From positions 1,798,001 to 1,862,000 of the forward strand of contig JAPTYK010000001.1 in NCBI GenBank assembly GCA_026913215.1: 64,000 nt of DNA, written 5' to 3'. Positions 38,946 through 48,771 of the stretch are shown piece by piece. The notes below the pieces were generated by a model. That model saw only the letters and a program-made list of their open reading frames with translations, did not search any database and was not told the DNA's origin. Within the stretch, counting starts at the first letter, position 1. Each line of letters starts with the position of its first letter. The position numbers and the translations under genes are program-made. The stretch is from Streptomyces diastatochromogenes (lineage in GTDB: Bacteria; Actinomycetota; Actinomycetes; Streptomycetales; Streptomycetaceae).

Positions 38946-39833
38946 TTGCCGTTCACGCTGAGCCACGCCGCCGCGGTGCTGCCCGCGCTGCGACGGAACG
39001 GGACCGCGCGCGGACCGCTGGTCGCGTCCGCGCTCGTCGCCGGGTCCTTCGCGCCCGACATGACCTACTTCGCCGCGACCGCGTTCCCCGGGGCGATGCT
39101 CTTCGGGGACGTCACCCACTCTGCCCTCGGGATCGTCACGGTGGACGTGCTGATCACCGCCGTGCTCGTGGCCCTGTGGCTGACCGTGCGCGAGCCGCTC
39201 GTCGTGCTGCTGCCCGCCCGGTGGCGCGGCCGGGTGTACGGGCTCGTCCGCGGCCGCCCCTGGCGGGAGCGGCGCCCGGCCGCGCTCGCCGGATGGTTCT
39301 GCCTCTCGGCGGTGCTCGGCGCCACGACCCACGTCGTGTGGGACTCCTTCACCCACCACGACCGCTGGGGCACCCTCGCGGTCCCCTTCCTCGGTGAGAT
39401 CGTGGCCGGGCTCCGGGCTACCTCTACGCGCAGTACGGGAGTTCGGCGCTGGCCCTCGCGATCCTCGGCTGGTACGCGATCCGGTCCCTGCGCGCCTCGG
39501 CCCCGGAGCGGAGCCGCCGGCCCCGGTCCCGGGCGGCGCGGACGCCTCCTCGCCGCCGGGCTGATCGGCGGCTGCGTCCTCGCCGGTGTCGCCCACCGGG
39601 TGCTGCGCTGGGCGGCGTACTGGGGCTGGGGCCGGATCGAGACGCCCCTCGACGTCATTCCGACGGCCTGCTTCGGCGCCGGCGCGGGGCTCGCCCTCGG
39701 GCTCGTGCTGTACGGGACGGGGGCACGGCTCCTCTGGTCACGGCGGTCCCGGACGACCCCGGCGACGCCGGTCCCCCGGGACCTCCCCGATCCGTCACCT
39801 CGGCCGGAACACTCCCGTCCGGGATCTCGCTGA
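38946..39833 (+). CDS. DUF4184 family membrane protein
   Basis: About 296 residues. TTG 38946 is the best start: it begins MPFTLSHAAAVLPALRRNG, the DUF4184 N-terminus, and follows GGGGGAA. Five to six membrane helices, with SFAPDMTYFAA (acidic/His conserved patch) near 35, FLSAVLGATTHVVWDSFTHHDRWG (THxxWDxxTH) near 130, and HRVLRWAAYWGWGRIETPLD. A base is lost near 39418 and another restores the frame near 39540. The THHVWDSFTH pattern suggests a metal site as in YdjM-type hydrolases. Its tail overlaps the end of the convergent beta-lactamase-like gene; one of the two ends is probably misplaced. Confidence 0.8.
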   Translation: MPFTLSHAAAVLPALRRNGTARGPLVASALVAGSFAPDMTYFAATAFPGAMLFGDVTHSALGIVTVDVLITAVLVALWLTVREPLVVLLPARWRGRVYGLVRGRPWRERRPAALAGWFCLSAVLGATTHVVWDSFTHHDRWGTLAVPFLGEIVAGLRATSTRSTGVRRWPSRSSAGTRSGPCAPRPRSGAAGPGPGRRGRLLAAGLIGGCVLAGVAHRVLRWAAYWGWGRIETPLDVIPTACFGAGAGLALGLVLYGTGARLLWSRRSRTTPATPVPRDLPDPSPRPEHSRPGSR

Positions 39834-40940
39834 TCCGCTCCGGCGGGGTGAACTCCCGGGCCGCCGCACTGCCGGAGAGCCTGCGGTGCACCGCGAGGGC
39901 GACCCCCTCCAGGGTGCGGACGCCGTAGCGCATGGTGGGGTTGTCGTGGCTCAGGAGGACGATGCGGTAGTCGACGGGGGGAGGGGCTGCTGCGGGGGTG
40001 GTGTCCGTGTCCGCGTCGGGGGTGGCGCTTCTGTCGGGGGTGGCGCTTCTGTGGGGGGTGGTGCTTCCGTCGGGGGTGGTGCTTCCGTCGGGGCTGGTGC
40101 TTCTGTCGGGGGTCGTGCTTCCGTTGAGGCTGGCGCTTCCGTCGGGGTCGTGCTTCCGTCGGGGCTGGCGCTTCTGTCGGGGGTCGTGCTTGTGTCCGTG
40201 CCCGGGTCCGGTGTCGTCGCCGGGCGCACGATGCCGATGCTGTGGACGCGCCAGGCGTGGGTCGCCCGGGGCAGCCAGCCGTTCTTGAGGTGGACCTTGA
40301 CCGTACGGGGTGCCCCCGCCGTGACGCCCCAGGCCTGGGCGCGGACGACCTGCCCCATCAGGGACAGGGCCTCGGTGCGGCGCGACACCGCGGCGAGGAG
40401 GGCGAGTTGGTCGCGTGCGGTGGTACGGGTGAGGCCCCAGTAGCTGCCGTGCCCGAGGACGGTGTCCTTGGCCCCCACCTCCCGCAGGACCCTGTTCAGC
40501 CGGGCCTTGGACAGTCCGTCCCACAGCTCGGTGGCGGCCTTGTTGTCGGAGCGGGTGATCATCGCCTTCAGCCGCCGTGCCTCCAGCGCGGTGGGCGCGC
40601 GGCCGAGTTCCTCCGCCCGGCCGAGGACGGCCTGCATGATCAGGACCTTGGCGATGCTGGCGGAGTCGTACGCGAGGGTGTCGGTGAGCCGGCACCGCAG
40701 GTCCCGCCCGGGGTCGTGCACCGCGAGGGAGACGGTGCTCTCGCGCCCCTTGAGCGCCGCCGCGATGTCCTGCGACAGCTGGCCGGCCAGGGCCGGCTCC
40801 CGGGACGAGCTGCAGAGTGCGGAGGTGGGTGTGCGGTGGTGTGCGGGGTGCGCCTCGGCGGGGGAGGGCCAGGCGGTGCCTGTCGCGCCGAGGAGGGCGC
40901 CGAGGAGGGCGCAGGCGCGGAGGCGGGAGCGGTGGATCAT
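39655..40940 (-). CDS. Secreted beta-lactamase-fold serine hydrolase with internal S/T-P repeat insert
   Basis: Signal peptide 1-30 (MIHRSRLRACALLGALLGAT, cleavage after AEA). Class A beta-lactamase/PBP-like catalytic triad: SIAK at 95-98 (SxxK), SDN at 131-133, and KNG at 219-221 in place of KTG. The fold is then interrupted: after HSIGIVRP comes a stretch of about 70 residues of DGSTTP-like hexapeptides, after which the core resumes VDYRIVLLSHDNPTMRYGV and GVALAVHRRL. One 17-bp unit in the array near 40155 causes the only frame break. The C-terminal end past about 39800 is uncertain. The missing Glu166-type motif means penicillin hydrolysis cannot be assumed; it may be a peptidase or esterase. 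Confidence 0.8.
40012..40200. repeat. 18-bp tandem repeat array within the serine hydrolase gene
   Basis: About ten imperfect 18-bp units of the type GGGGGTGGTGCTTCCGTC are arranged head to tail. Units are in phase with codons (six residues each) except one 17-bp unit. They encode PDGSTTP, PDRSATP and similar variants on the minus strand. Confidence 0.92.
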
Positions 40941-41515
40941 GCCCTCAGTTTCCGGAGGCGGGTGGGGTGGGCGCCCCTTACTGGTCCACCTGGCGCACAC
41001 CGTCCTGCGGGGCGCCCCTGCACGTGTGGGGCCGCGCCTGACCGGGGCTTCGCCCCGCGCGGTGTGGGGCCCGCGCCCGGCGGGCGGTGCCCCGGCCCTC
41101 GCCTTGCTGGGCGGTGCGCTTTGCCCGGGGCTTCGCCCACGGCCCCGTGTGGGGCCCGCACCCTGCTGGGCGTCGCCCCGCGCCCGTGTGGGCAATCGTC
41201 CCGCTGGGCGGGACGGGTGGGCACACGGGACGGCGCCCTCAGCGGCGCCTCCGCGTTCCGCGCCTGAACCCGCACCAGTAGTGACGGCTTGCACAGGTGC
41301 GGGTTCAGGCGCGTAAGCCTCTGGCGCCGGCAGGGCGCGGGTCCGTTGTGCCCACCCGTTCCGCCCCAGCGGAACGATTGCCCACAACGGGGCAGCGGGG
41401 CGGGCGCAGGCCCAGCAGGGCGCGGCCCGCCACGGGGTGGGCACCGCCCCGGCGGGCGCGGCCCACAACGGGGCGGGCGCCGCACCGGCCGGGGCGGCTC
41501 GCGGCGGAGGGGGTG
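40941..41515. other. 575-bp intergenic region between the hydrolase gene and polA, filled with repeats
   Basis: No gene is visible. The left half (40990-41180) contains repeated short motifs such as GGGGCTTCGCCC and GTGTGGGGCCCGC; the right half holds the nested palindromic element at 41186-41388. The polA stop follows at 41516. All open frames here are by-products of the GC-rich repeats. Confidence 0.7.
41186..41388. repeat. Nested inverted-repeat element
   Basis: Outer arms: GTGTGGGCAATCGT...GGTGGGCACAC at 41186-41226 and its inverted copy at 41345-41388, each with its own internal hairpin (CCGCTGGGCGG-type). Centre: a perfect 17-bp stem, GCGCCTGAACCCGCACC (41260-41276) with its complement at 41296-41312, around a 19-base loop. 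I recall similar TGTGGGCAATCGTTCCGC units scattered in Streptomyces intergenic regions. No transposase or target duplication is visible. Confidence 0.8.
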
Positions 41516-44226
41516 TCAGTGGGCGGCTGAGTCCCAGTTCGGGCCGGCGCCTACGGAGACGTCGAGGGGGGCGCGGAGGTCGGCGGCGGCGGACATCTGC
41601 TCGCGGACGAGGGCTTCGACCTGCTCGCGTTCGCCGGGGGCGAGTTCGAGGACGATTTCGTCGTGGACCTGGAGCAGCATGCGGGAGGAGAGGCCCGCCT
41701 CGGTGAGGGCGCGGTCGACGTTCAGCATGGCGACCTTGACGATGTCGGCGGCGGTGCCCTGGATGGGGGCGTTGAGCGCCATGCGCTCGGCGGCCTCGCG
41801 GCGCTGGCGGTTGTCGCTGTTGAGGTCGGGGAGGTAGCGGCGGCGGCCCAGCATCGTCTCGGTGTACCCGGTGGCGCGGGCCTCGTCGACGACGCGCCGC
41901 AGGTAGTCCCGTACCCCGCCGAAGCGCTCGAAGTAGGTGTCCATCAGGCCGCGGGCCTCGCCCGGGTCGATGCCGAGCTGCTGCGCGAGGCCGAAGGCCG
42001 AGAGGCCGTAGGCCAGGCCGTACGACATGGCCTTGATCTTGCGGCGCATCTCCGCGTCGACGGCGGACCGCTCGACGCCGAAGACCTGGGAGGCGACGGT
42101 GGTGTGGAGGTCCTCGCCGGAGGTGAAGGCCTCGATGAGGCCCTCGTCCTCGGAGAGGTGGGCCATGACGCGCAGCTCGATCTGGCTGTAGTCGGCGGTC
42201 ATGAGGGCCTCGAAGCCCTCGCCGACGACGAAGCCGTGCCGGATGGCGCGGCCCTCGTCCGTCCGTACCGGCACGTTCTGCAGGTTGGGCTCGGTGGAGG
42301 AGAGGCGGCCGGTCGCGGCGACCGTCTGGCTGAAGGTGGTGTGGATGCGGCCGTCCGCCGCGACCGTCTTGATCAGGCCTTCGACCGTGGAGCGCAGGCG
42401 GGCCTGCTCGCGGTGGCGGAGCATGATCACCGGGAGTTCGTGCTCGGTCTGGCCGGCCAGCCAGGCGAGCGCGTCGGCGTCCGTCGTGTATCCGGTCTTG
42501 GTCTTCTTGGTCTTCGGCAGGTTCAGCTCGCCGAAGAAGACCTCCTGGAGCTGCTTGGGCGAGCCGAGGTTGAACTCGTGGCCGACGGAGGCGTGGGCCT
42601 CCTTCACGGCCTGCTGCACGGCGCCGGCGAACTGCTGCTCCATGGCCTCCAGGTGGTCGCGGTCGGCGGCGATGCCGTGCCGCTCCAGGCGGGCGAGGAG
42701 GGCGGAGGTGGGGAGCTCGACCTCGTGGAGGAGCTCGCGGGCGCCGACCTCGCCGAGCCGCTCCTCGAAGGCCACGCCGAGGTCGAGGACGGCCCGCGCC
42801 TGGCTCATGAGGGCCTCGGCCTCGGCGGTGTCGTCGGCGCCGAAGGCGAGCTGGCCGTCGGCGGCGGCCGCCGGGGCGAGCTCGCGGCCGAGGTATTCGA
42901 GGGTGAGGGCGTCGAGGGCGAAGGAGCGCCGGCCGGGCTTGACCAGGTAGGCGGCGAGGGCGGTGTCCATGGTGACGCCCGCGACGGACCAGCCGTGCTC
43001 GGGGAAGACCCGCATGGCGCCCTTGGCGTTGTGCATGGTCTTCGGCCGCTCGGGGTCGGAGATCCACGCGGCCCAGGCCCGCTCGTCGGCCTCGTCGAGG
43101 GTGCTGGGGTCGAACCAGGCGGCGGCTCCCCCGGCGGTGGCGAGGGCGACCTCGGCGACGTTCCCCGTGCCGAGGGCCCAGCTGTCGACGGTGGCGATGC
43201 CGAGGGGCTCGGTGCCGTGCTCGGCGAGCCAGGGGCGAGCTCGCCGGTGCCGAGGACGGTGAAGTCGAGCTCGACGCCCGCGGCGGGGGCGGGGGCGGCC
43301 TCCTCGGCGGAGCCGGGGTCGACGGCGAGGAGCCGCTCGCGGAGCGAGGGGTTGCGGATCTCCAGGGTGTCGAGGACGAGGGCGACGGCCGTGCGGTCGT
43401 ACGGCTCGCGGGCGAGGTCCGTCACGGTCTTCGGCAGCTCGACGTCCCGGACCATCTCGGTCAGGCGGCGGTTGAGCTTGACCGCCTCCAGGTGGTCGCG
43501 GAAGTTCTGTCCGGCCTTGCCCTTGACCTCCTCGGCGCGCTCGACGAGCTCGGCGAAGGAGCCGAACTGGTTGATCCACTTGGCCGCGGTCTTCTCGCCG
43601 ACGCCGGGGATGCCCGGCAGGTTGTCGGACGGGTCGCCGCGCAGGGCCGCGAAGTCGGGGTACTGCGAGGGGCTCAGGCCGTACTTCTCCTGGACCTTCT
43701 CCGGGGTGAAGCGGGTGAGCTCGGAGACGCCCTTGGTGGGGTAGAGCACGGTGGTGTGGTCGGTGACGAGCTGGAAGGAGTCCCGGTCGCCGGTGACGAT
43801 GAGGACCTCGAAGCCCTCGGCCTCGGCCTGGGTGGCGAGGGTGGCGATGACGTCGTCGGCCTCGAAGCCGTCGACGGCGAAGCGCGGCGCGTGCATCGCG
43901 TCGAGGAGCTCGCCGATCAGCTCGACCTGTCCCTTGAACTCGTCGGGGGTCTTCGAGCGGTTCGCCTTGTACTCCGGGAACTCCTCGGACCGCCAGGTCT
44001 TGCGGGACACGTCGAAGGCGACCGCGAAGTGGGTGGGGGCCTCGTCGCGCAGCGTGTTCGCCAGCATCGAGGCGAATCCGTAGATCGCGTTCGTCGGCTG
44101 TCCGGTCGCGGTGGTGAAGTTCTCCACGGGGAGCGCGAAGAACGCCCGGTACGCGAGCGAGTGCCCGTCCATGAGGAGCAGGCGGGGGCGGGTGTCTGCG
44201 GGGTTCTTCGATGCTGTCTCGGCCAC
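41516..44226 (-). CDS. polA: DNA polymerase I
   Basis: About 904 residues, start GTG 44226. N-terminal 5'-nuclease: LLLMDGHSLAYRAFFALP, AVAFDVSRKTWRSEEFPEYKANR, DGFEADDVIATLA, IVTGDRDSFQLV and the helix-hairpin-helix LPGIPGVGEKTAAKW. One base is lost near 43236; the degraded 3'-exonuclease-like domain follows (no DED triad seen), as normal for actinobacteria. Polymerase motifs: A MTADYSQIELRVMAHLSED, B RRKIKAMSYGLAYGLSAFGL, and C LLQVHDEIVLE. Functions in repair synthesis and Okazaki fragment maturation. Divergent from the oxidoreductase gene. Confidence 0.97.
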
Positions 44227-44371
44227 GGGACGATCCTGCCACGGCCCACCGACAATCCCGTCCACACCGGCCGGGCGATCCCGTCGACACCGGTCGGGGT
44301 GCCGGTCTGTCGGTGCCGCGTGACAGGATCGGAGACGTACGCCGCAGGATTACCGCTCAAGGGAGAGCGCG

Positions 44372-46652
44372 ATGGTCAGCAAGCCGCCGGCCGGTGACCC
44401 GGTCCAGGACGCACCGCAGGTCACGCCGCCGCAGCATGCCGCAGCCGGCCTGCCCGCCATCGGGCACACCCTGCGGATCGCCCAGGAGCAGATGGGTCTG
44501 GCGCGCACCGCGCGGACCCTGCTCAAGGTCAACCAGAAGGACGGCTTCGACTGTCCCGGCTGCGCCTGGCCCGAGGGTGACAAGCGGCACGTGGCGGAGT
44601 TCTGCGAGAACGGCGCGAAGGCGGTCGCCGAGGAGGCGACGCTGCGCCGGGTGACCCCGGAGTTCTTCGCCGCGCACCCGGTGGCGGACCTGGCGACCCG
44701 CAGCGGGTACTGGCTGGGCCAGCAGGGCCGGATCACGCAGCCGATGCTCCTGCCGGAGGGCGGCGAGCGGTACGAGCCGGTGAGCTGGGAGCGGGCCTTC
44801 GGGATCATCGCGGAGGAGCTGCGGGCCCTGGCCTCCCCGACGAGGCGCTCTTCTACACCTCGGGGCGGACGAGCAACGAGGCGGCGTTCCTGCTCCAGCT
44901 CTTCGCCCGCGAGTTCGGCACGAACAACCTGCCGGACTGCTCCAACATGTGCCACGAGTCCTCGGGCTCGGCGCTGACGGAGACGATCGGGATCGGCAAG
45001 GGCAGCGTCTCCCTGGAGGACCTGCACCGGGCGGACCTGATCATCGTGGCCGGGCAGAACCCGGGGACGAACCACCCGCGCATGCTCTCGGCCCTGGAGA
45101 GGGCGAAGGCGGCCGGCGCGCGGATCATCTCGGTGAACCCGCTGCCGGAGGCGGGTCTGGAGCGCTTCAAGAACCCGCAGACCCCGCAGGGCATGCTCAG
45201 GGGCGCGGCGCTCACCGACCTGTTCCTCCAGATCCGGATCGGCGGCGACCAGGCCCTCTTCCGGCTGCTGAACAAGCTGGTCCTGGAGACGGCCGGGGCG
45301 GTCGACGAGGAGTTCGTCCGCGAGCACACCCACGGGTACGAGGAGTTCGCGGCGGCGGCGAAGGCGGCCGACTGGGAGGAGACGCTCACCGCGACCGGCC
45401 TCGAACGGTCGGAGATCGAGCGGGCCCTGGAGATGGTGCTCGCCTCGGAGCGGACGATCGTCTGCTGGGCGATGGGCCTGACCCAGCACAAGCACTCCGT
45501 GCCGACCATCCGCGAGGTGGTCAACTTCCTGCTCCTGCGCGGGAACATCGGGCGGCCCGGCGCGGGCGTGTGCCCGGTGCGCGGCCATTCGAACGTGCAG
45601 GGCGACCGCACGATGGGCATCTTCGAGCGCCCCGCGCCCGCCTTCCTCGACGCCCTGGACAAGGAATTCGGGATCGTCTCGCCGCGTCACCACGGCTTCG
45701 ACGTGGTGCGTTCGATCCAGGCGCTGCGCGACGGCGAGGCGAAGGTGTTCTTCGCGATGGGCGGCAACTTCGTGGGGGCGACGCCCGACACGGAGGTGAC
45801 GGAGGCGGCGATGCGGAACGCGCGGCTGACCGTGCACGTGTCGACGAAGCTGAACCGCTCGCACGCGGTGACGGGCACGCGCGCGCTGATCCTGCCGACG
45901 CTGGGCCGCACGGACAAGGACGTGCAGCGGAGCGGCAGACAGTTCGTGACGGTCGAGGACTCGATGAGCCTGGTGCACGCCTCCCGGGGAACCTGCCGCC
46001 GGCGAGCCCGCACCTGCTGTCCGAGCCGGCGATCGTGGCGCGGATGGCACGGGCCGTCCTCGGCGGCGGCTCGGCCACGCCCTGGGAGGAGTTCGAGGCG
46101 GACTACGCCCGGATCCGGGACCGCATCGCGCGCGTGGTGCCCGGTTTCCAGGACTTCAACGCCCGTCTGGCGGCGAGTCCGGGCGGTTTCGCGCTGCCGC
46201 ACGGTCCGCGCGACGAGCGGCGCTTCCCCACGAAGACCGGCAAGGCCAACTTCACGGCCGCTCCCGTCGAGTACCCGAGGGTGCCGGAGGGCCGGCTGCT
46301 GCTGCAGACGCTGCGCTCGCACGACCAGTACAACACCACGATCTACGGTCTCGACGACCGCTACCGGGGGATCAGGGGCGGCCGCCGGGTGGTGCTGGTG
46401 CATCCGGAGGACGCGGCGGCGTTCGGTCTCGCGGACGGGGCGTACGCGGATCTGGTGAGCGAGTGGACGGACGGCACCGAGCGGCGGGCGCCCGGCTTCC
46501 GGGTCGTGCACTACCCGACGTCCCGGGGGTGCGCGGCGGCCTACTACCCGGAGACGAACGTGCTGGTGCCGCTGGAGTCGACGGCGGACGTCAGCAACAC
46601 CCCCGCCAGCAAGTCCGTGATCGTGCGTCTGGAACAATCGCAGTCCGCCTAA
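44372..46652 (+). CDS. FdhF/YdeP-family molybdopterin-dependent oxidoreductase
   Basis: About 760 residues, ATG 44372 after AGGGAGAG. Related to the alpha subunit of formate dehydrogenase but with an N-terminal cluster signature [16 protein letters not shown] instead of the usual 4Fe-4S box. Molybdopterin domains: [108 protein letters not shown], and the C-terminal barrel [21 protein letters not shown] and [12 protein letters not shown]. Missing bases near 44838 and 45985. No partner subunits are adjacent. In E. coli the homologue YdeP is tied to acid resistance; the substrate is unknown. Confidence 0.92.
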
Positions 46653-46698
46653 GCGTTTGCTCAGGCGACGAGAGAGAGCGACGGACGGAGCCGGGCCC

Positions 46699-47201
46699 AT
46701 GGGTGAGCAGCAGCACGTGAAGTTCCCGCAGGAGGTCATCGAGGAGTACGCGGCGCTCGGCGTCGACCTCCCGGCGCTCTTCTCGGCCGGGCACCTCGGG
46801 AACCGGATGGGCGTGCAGATCCTGGAGGCCTCGGCCGAGCGGGTCGTCGGCACGATGCCGGTGGAGGGCAACACCCAGCCGTACGGGCTGCTGCACGGCG
46901 GGGCGTCGGCGGTGCTCGCCGAGACGCTGGGCTCCGTCGGCTCGATGCTGCACGGCGGGGTCTCGAAGATCGCCGTCGGCGTCGACCTCAACTGCACCCA
47001 CCACCGGGGGTGCGCAGCGGTCTGGTGACCGGTGTGGCGACCCCGGTGCACCGCGGACGGACCACCGCCACGTACGAGATCGTGATCAGCGACGAGCAGG
47101 GCAAGCGGGTGTGCTCGGCGCGGCTGACCTGCCTGCTGCGGGACGTCAACCCCGGCGACGCGGGCAACCTGCCGGAGGCGGGGACGGCCGCGACCGCCTG
47201 A
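46699..47201 (+). CDS. PaaI-type hotdog-fold thioesterase
   Basis: About 167 residues, ATG 46699. Single hotdog domain: [44 protein letters not shown], with the catalytic HGG segment and Glu on the central helix, and [12 protein letters not shown]. After one missing base near 47010 the frame continues [34 protein letters not shown] and ends [10 protein letters not shown]. Hydrolyses acyl-CoA thioesters, possibly phenylacetate-pathway intermediates as in PaaI, or menaquinone-type DHNA-CoA as in YbdB relatives; no such pathway genes are adjacent. 46 bp downstream of the oxidoreductase gene, so probably one transcript ending at the hairpin 47283-47324. Confidence 0.88.
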
Positions 47202-47282
47202 GGCGGGCGGTCTCCACCCACGACGGCGGACGCCACCCACGACGGCAGCCCGCCCCAAGACGGCGGGCGGGCTGCCGGAGAC

Positions 47283-47324
47283 ACGGCGCGGCGCGGGACG
47301 GTTCGACCGTCCGCGCCGCGCCGT
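47283..47324 (+). terminator. Terminator after the thioesterase gene
   Basis: A 19-bp stem with one bulged G and loop TCG (47283-47324), followed by TTCGCATG. A second, weaker hairpin (GGCAGCCCGCC with GGCGGGCTGCC-type arms) precedes it near 47241-47276. Confidence 0.8.
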
Positions 47325-47425
47325 TCGCATGTCAACTCCCTTGCCCCACAGGGATACAGACGCTTCACTGACGAACCTCCCCCACAGGAGAACACCCGAT
47401 CCACTCATCCACCGAGGGGTTCTTC

Positions 47426-48423
47426 GTGACCGCCGTTCGCACCACCGCGCTGACCACCGTCACCGCCGCCGCCTGCGCCGCCATCCTCGCCACCGCGATC
47501 CCGGCCTCGGCGATCAACTCGTACAACGCGACCCCGGCCCCCGAGCGCACCGAGGTCGGGGCGCTCGTCGCGACCTGGGACGAGGACGACGACCCGGCGA
47601 CTCCCGACCGCGTCGACTGGGTCTGCTCCGGCACCATGATCGACGCGGACACCTTCCTGACCGCCGCGCACTGCACCACCGACTGGCCGGCGAACGTCCG
47701 CTTCTACGTGTCGCTCGACCAGGACGTCCAGGCGGGCCTGGACCGGGCGGCGGCCGCCCACCCGGGCGACCCGGCCGCCCAGGCCCGGAGCGTGGCCGTC
47801 GAGGGCGCCGCCCGCACCCACCCGCGTACCCCGGCCCCGCCTCCGACACGCACGACATCGCGGTGATCGAGCTGCCTGCCGCCGCCGTGAAGGCCCGCTG
47901 GTCCTTCACCCCGGCGACACTTCCCGCGGCGGGCGCCCTCGACGCGCTCGGCCCGCGGGGACTGAACGACACCGACTTCCTGGTCGCCGGTTTCGGCACC
48001 GAGGAGGCGCGGCGTGGTCCGGGCGGCCAGACGCACCCGGGCGGCGGCGTCCGCATGAAGGCCCCGGTCTCGTTCAACGCGCTCAACGACGCCTGGATCC
48101 GGCTCGGCATGACCGCGCCCCAGGGGAACGGCGGCGCCTGCTACGGCGACTCGGGCGGCCCGAACTTCGCCGTGCTGAAGGGGAGGCGCACCCTGGTGTC
48201 GACCACGATCACCGGCGATACGCCGTGCTACGCGACCAATGTGACCTATCGGCTGGACACTCCCGGCGCGCGTGACTTCCTGAAGCCGTTCGTCCAGCTT
48301 CCTGACGCCGCCGCCCCGCCTCCCGTCACTCTCCGTGACCTTCGTGCGAGGGAGGACCGAGCCGAGCGGGCGATCGGTTTCGTCCGCTCAGCTTTCTGCC
48401 AGTGTCCGATATCCGGAGAGTGA
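47426..48423 (+). CDS. Secreted trypsin-like serine protease, frameshifted
   Basis: Chymotrypsin-fold protease exported by a signal peptide (VTAVRTTALTTVTAAACAA, cleavage after ASA). Catalytic triad: His in DTFLTAAHCTTDW near 73, Asp in SDTHDIAVIEL after a frame break near 47822, and Ser in ACYGDSGGPNFAV. The S1 pocket region is SYNATPAPERTEV at the mature N-terminus, unlike a zymogen IVGG start, so activation may differ. Intended length about 290-330 residues; the end is uncertain because one missing base after FVQLP would stop the frame near 48305 instead of 48423. GTG 47426 is the start. No neighbour suggests a substrate. Confidence 0.85.
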
Positions 48424-48771
48424 CGCGAGGGGTGCGACAGGACCAAGAATCCCTCAAGCCCCTTAGCGGAACTGCGTGTTCTCACGATGTGAACACTGCA
48501 TTACAGACCCTATTGCCCCGGTTTTCCCACCCGGCGCGCACACTCTTTCCCCCTCGGCATAACAAGACAGTCACATCCTTCCCTCGCCGCTCCCCGACCC
48601 TCCCCACCTGCGCTTAGAGTCACCGCCAGTCACCGCGCCGCCGGGCGCGTCCTACTGCACGGCCCTGTACCAACCCCAGTACGGCCCGGCGTACCAAAAC
48701 GGCACCCCTCGCTCCGCAGCTTCACGGCACCGCCTCATTCCGAGGGGGCCGCGCCAGGGAAAGGACCCTTC
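48424..48771. promoter_or_regulatory. 348-bp region upstream of the liv operon
   Basis: Lower in G+C than its surroundings, including AT-richer stretches near 48470-48600. It contains a dyad GTGTTC-N9-GAACAC (48476-48496) and a TAGAGT hexamer near 48615, but no clear -35. It is the likely site of liv operon promoter and control sequences. Confidence 0.6.
48476..48496. promoter_or_regulatory. Inverted repeat GTGTTC-N9-GAACAC
   Basis: Perfect 6-bp arms with an inner partial dyad (TCAC/GTGA), 275 bp before the liv substrate-binding protein start. Candidate operator; regulator unknown. Confidence 0.45.

Noticed and set aside
40012-40200. Possible CRISPR array
   Set aside because: Units are 18 bp, contiguous and degenerate, without spacers, and are in phase with a coding frame; no cas genes in the window.
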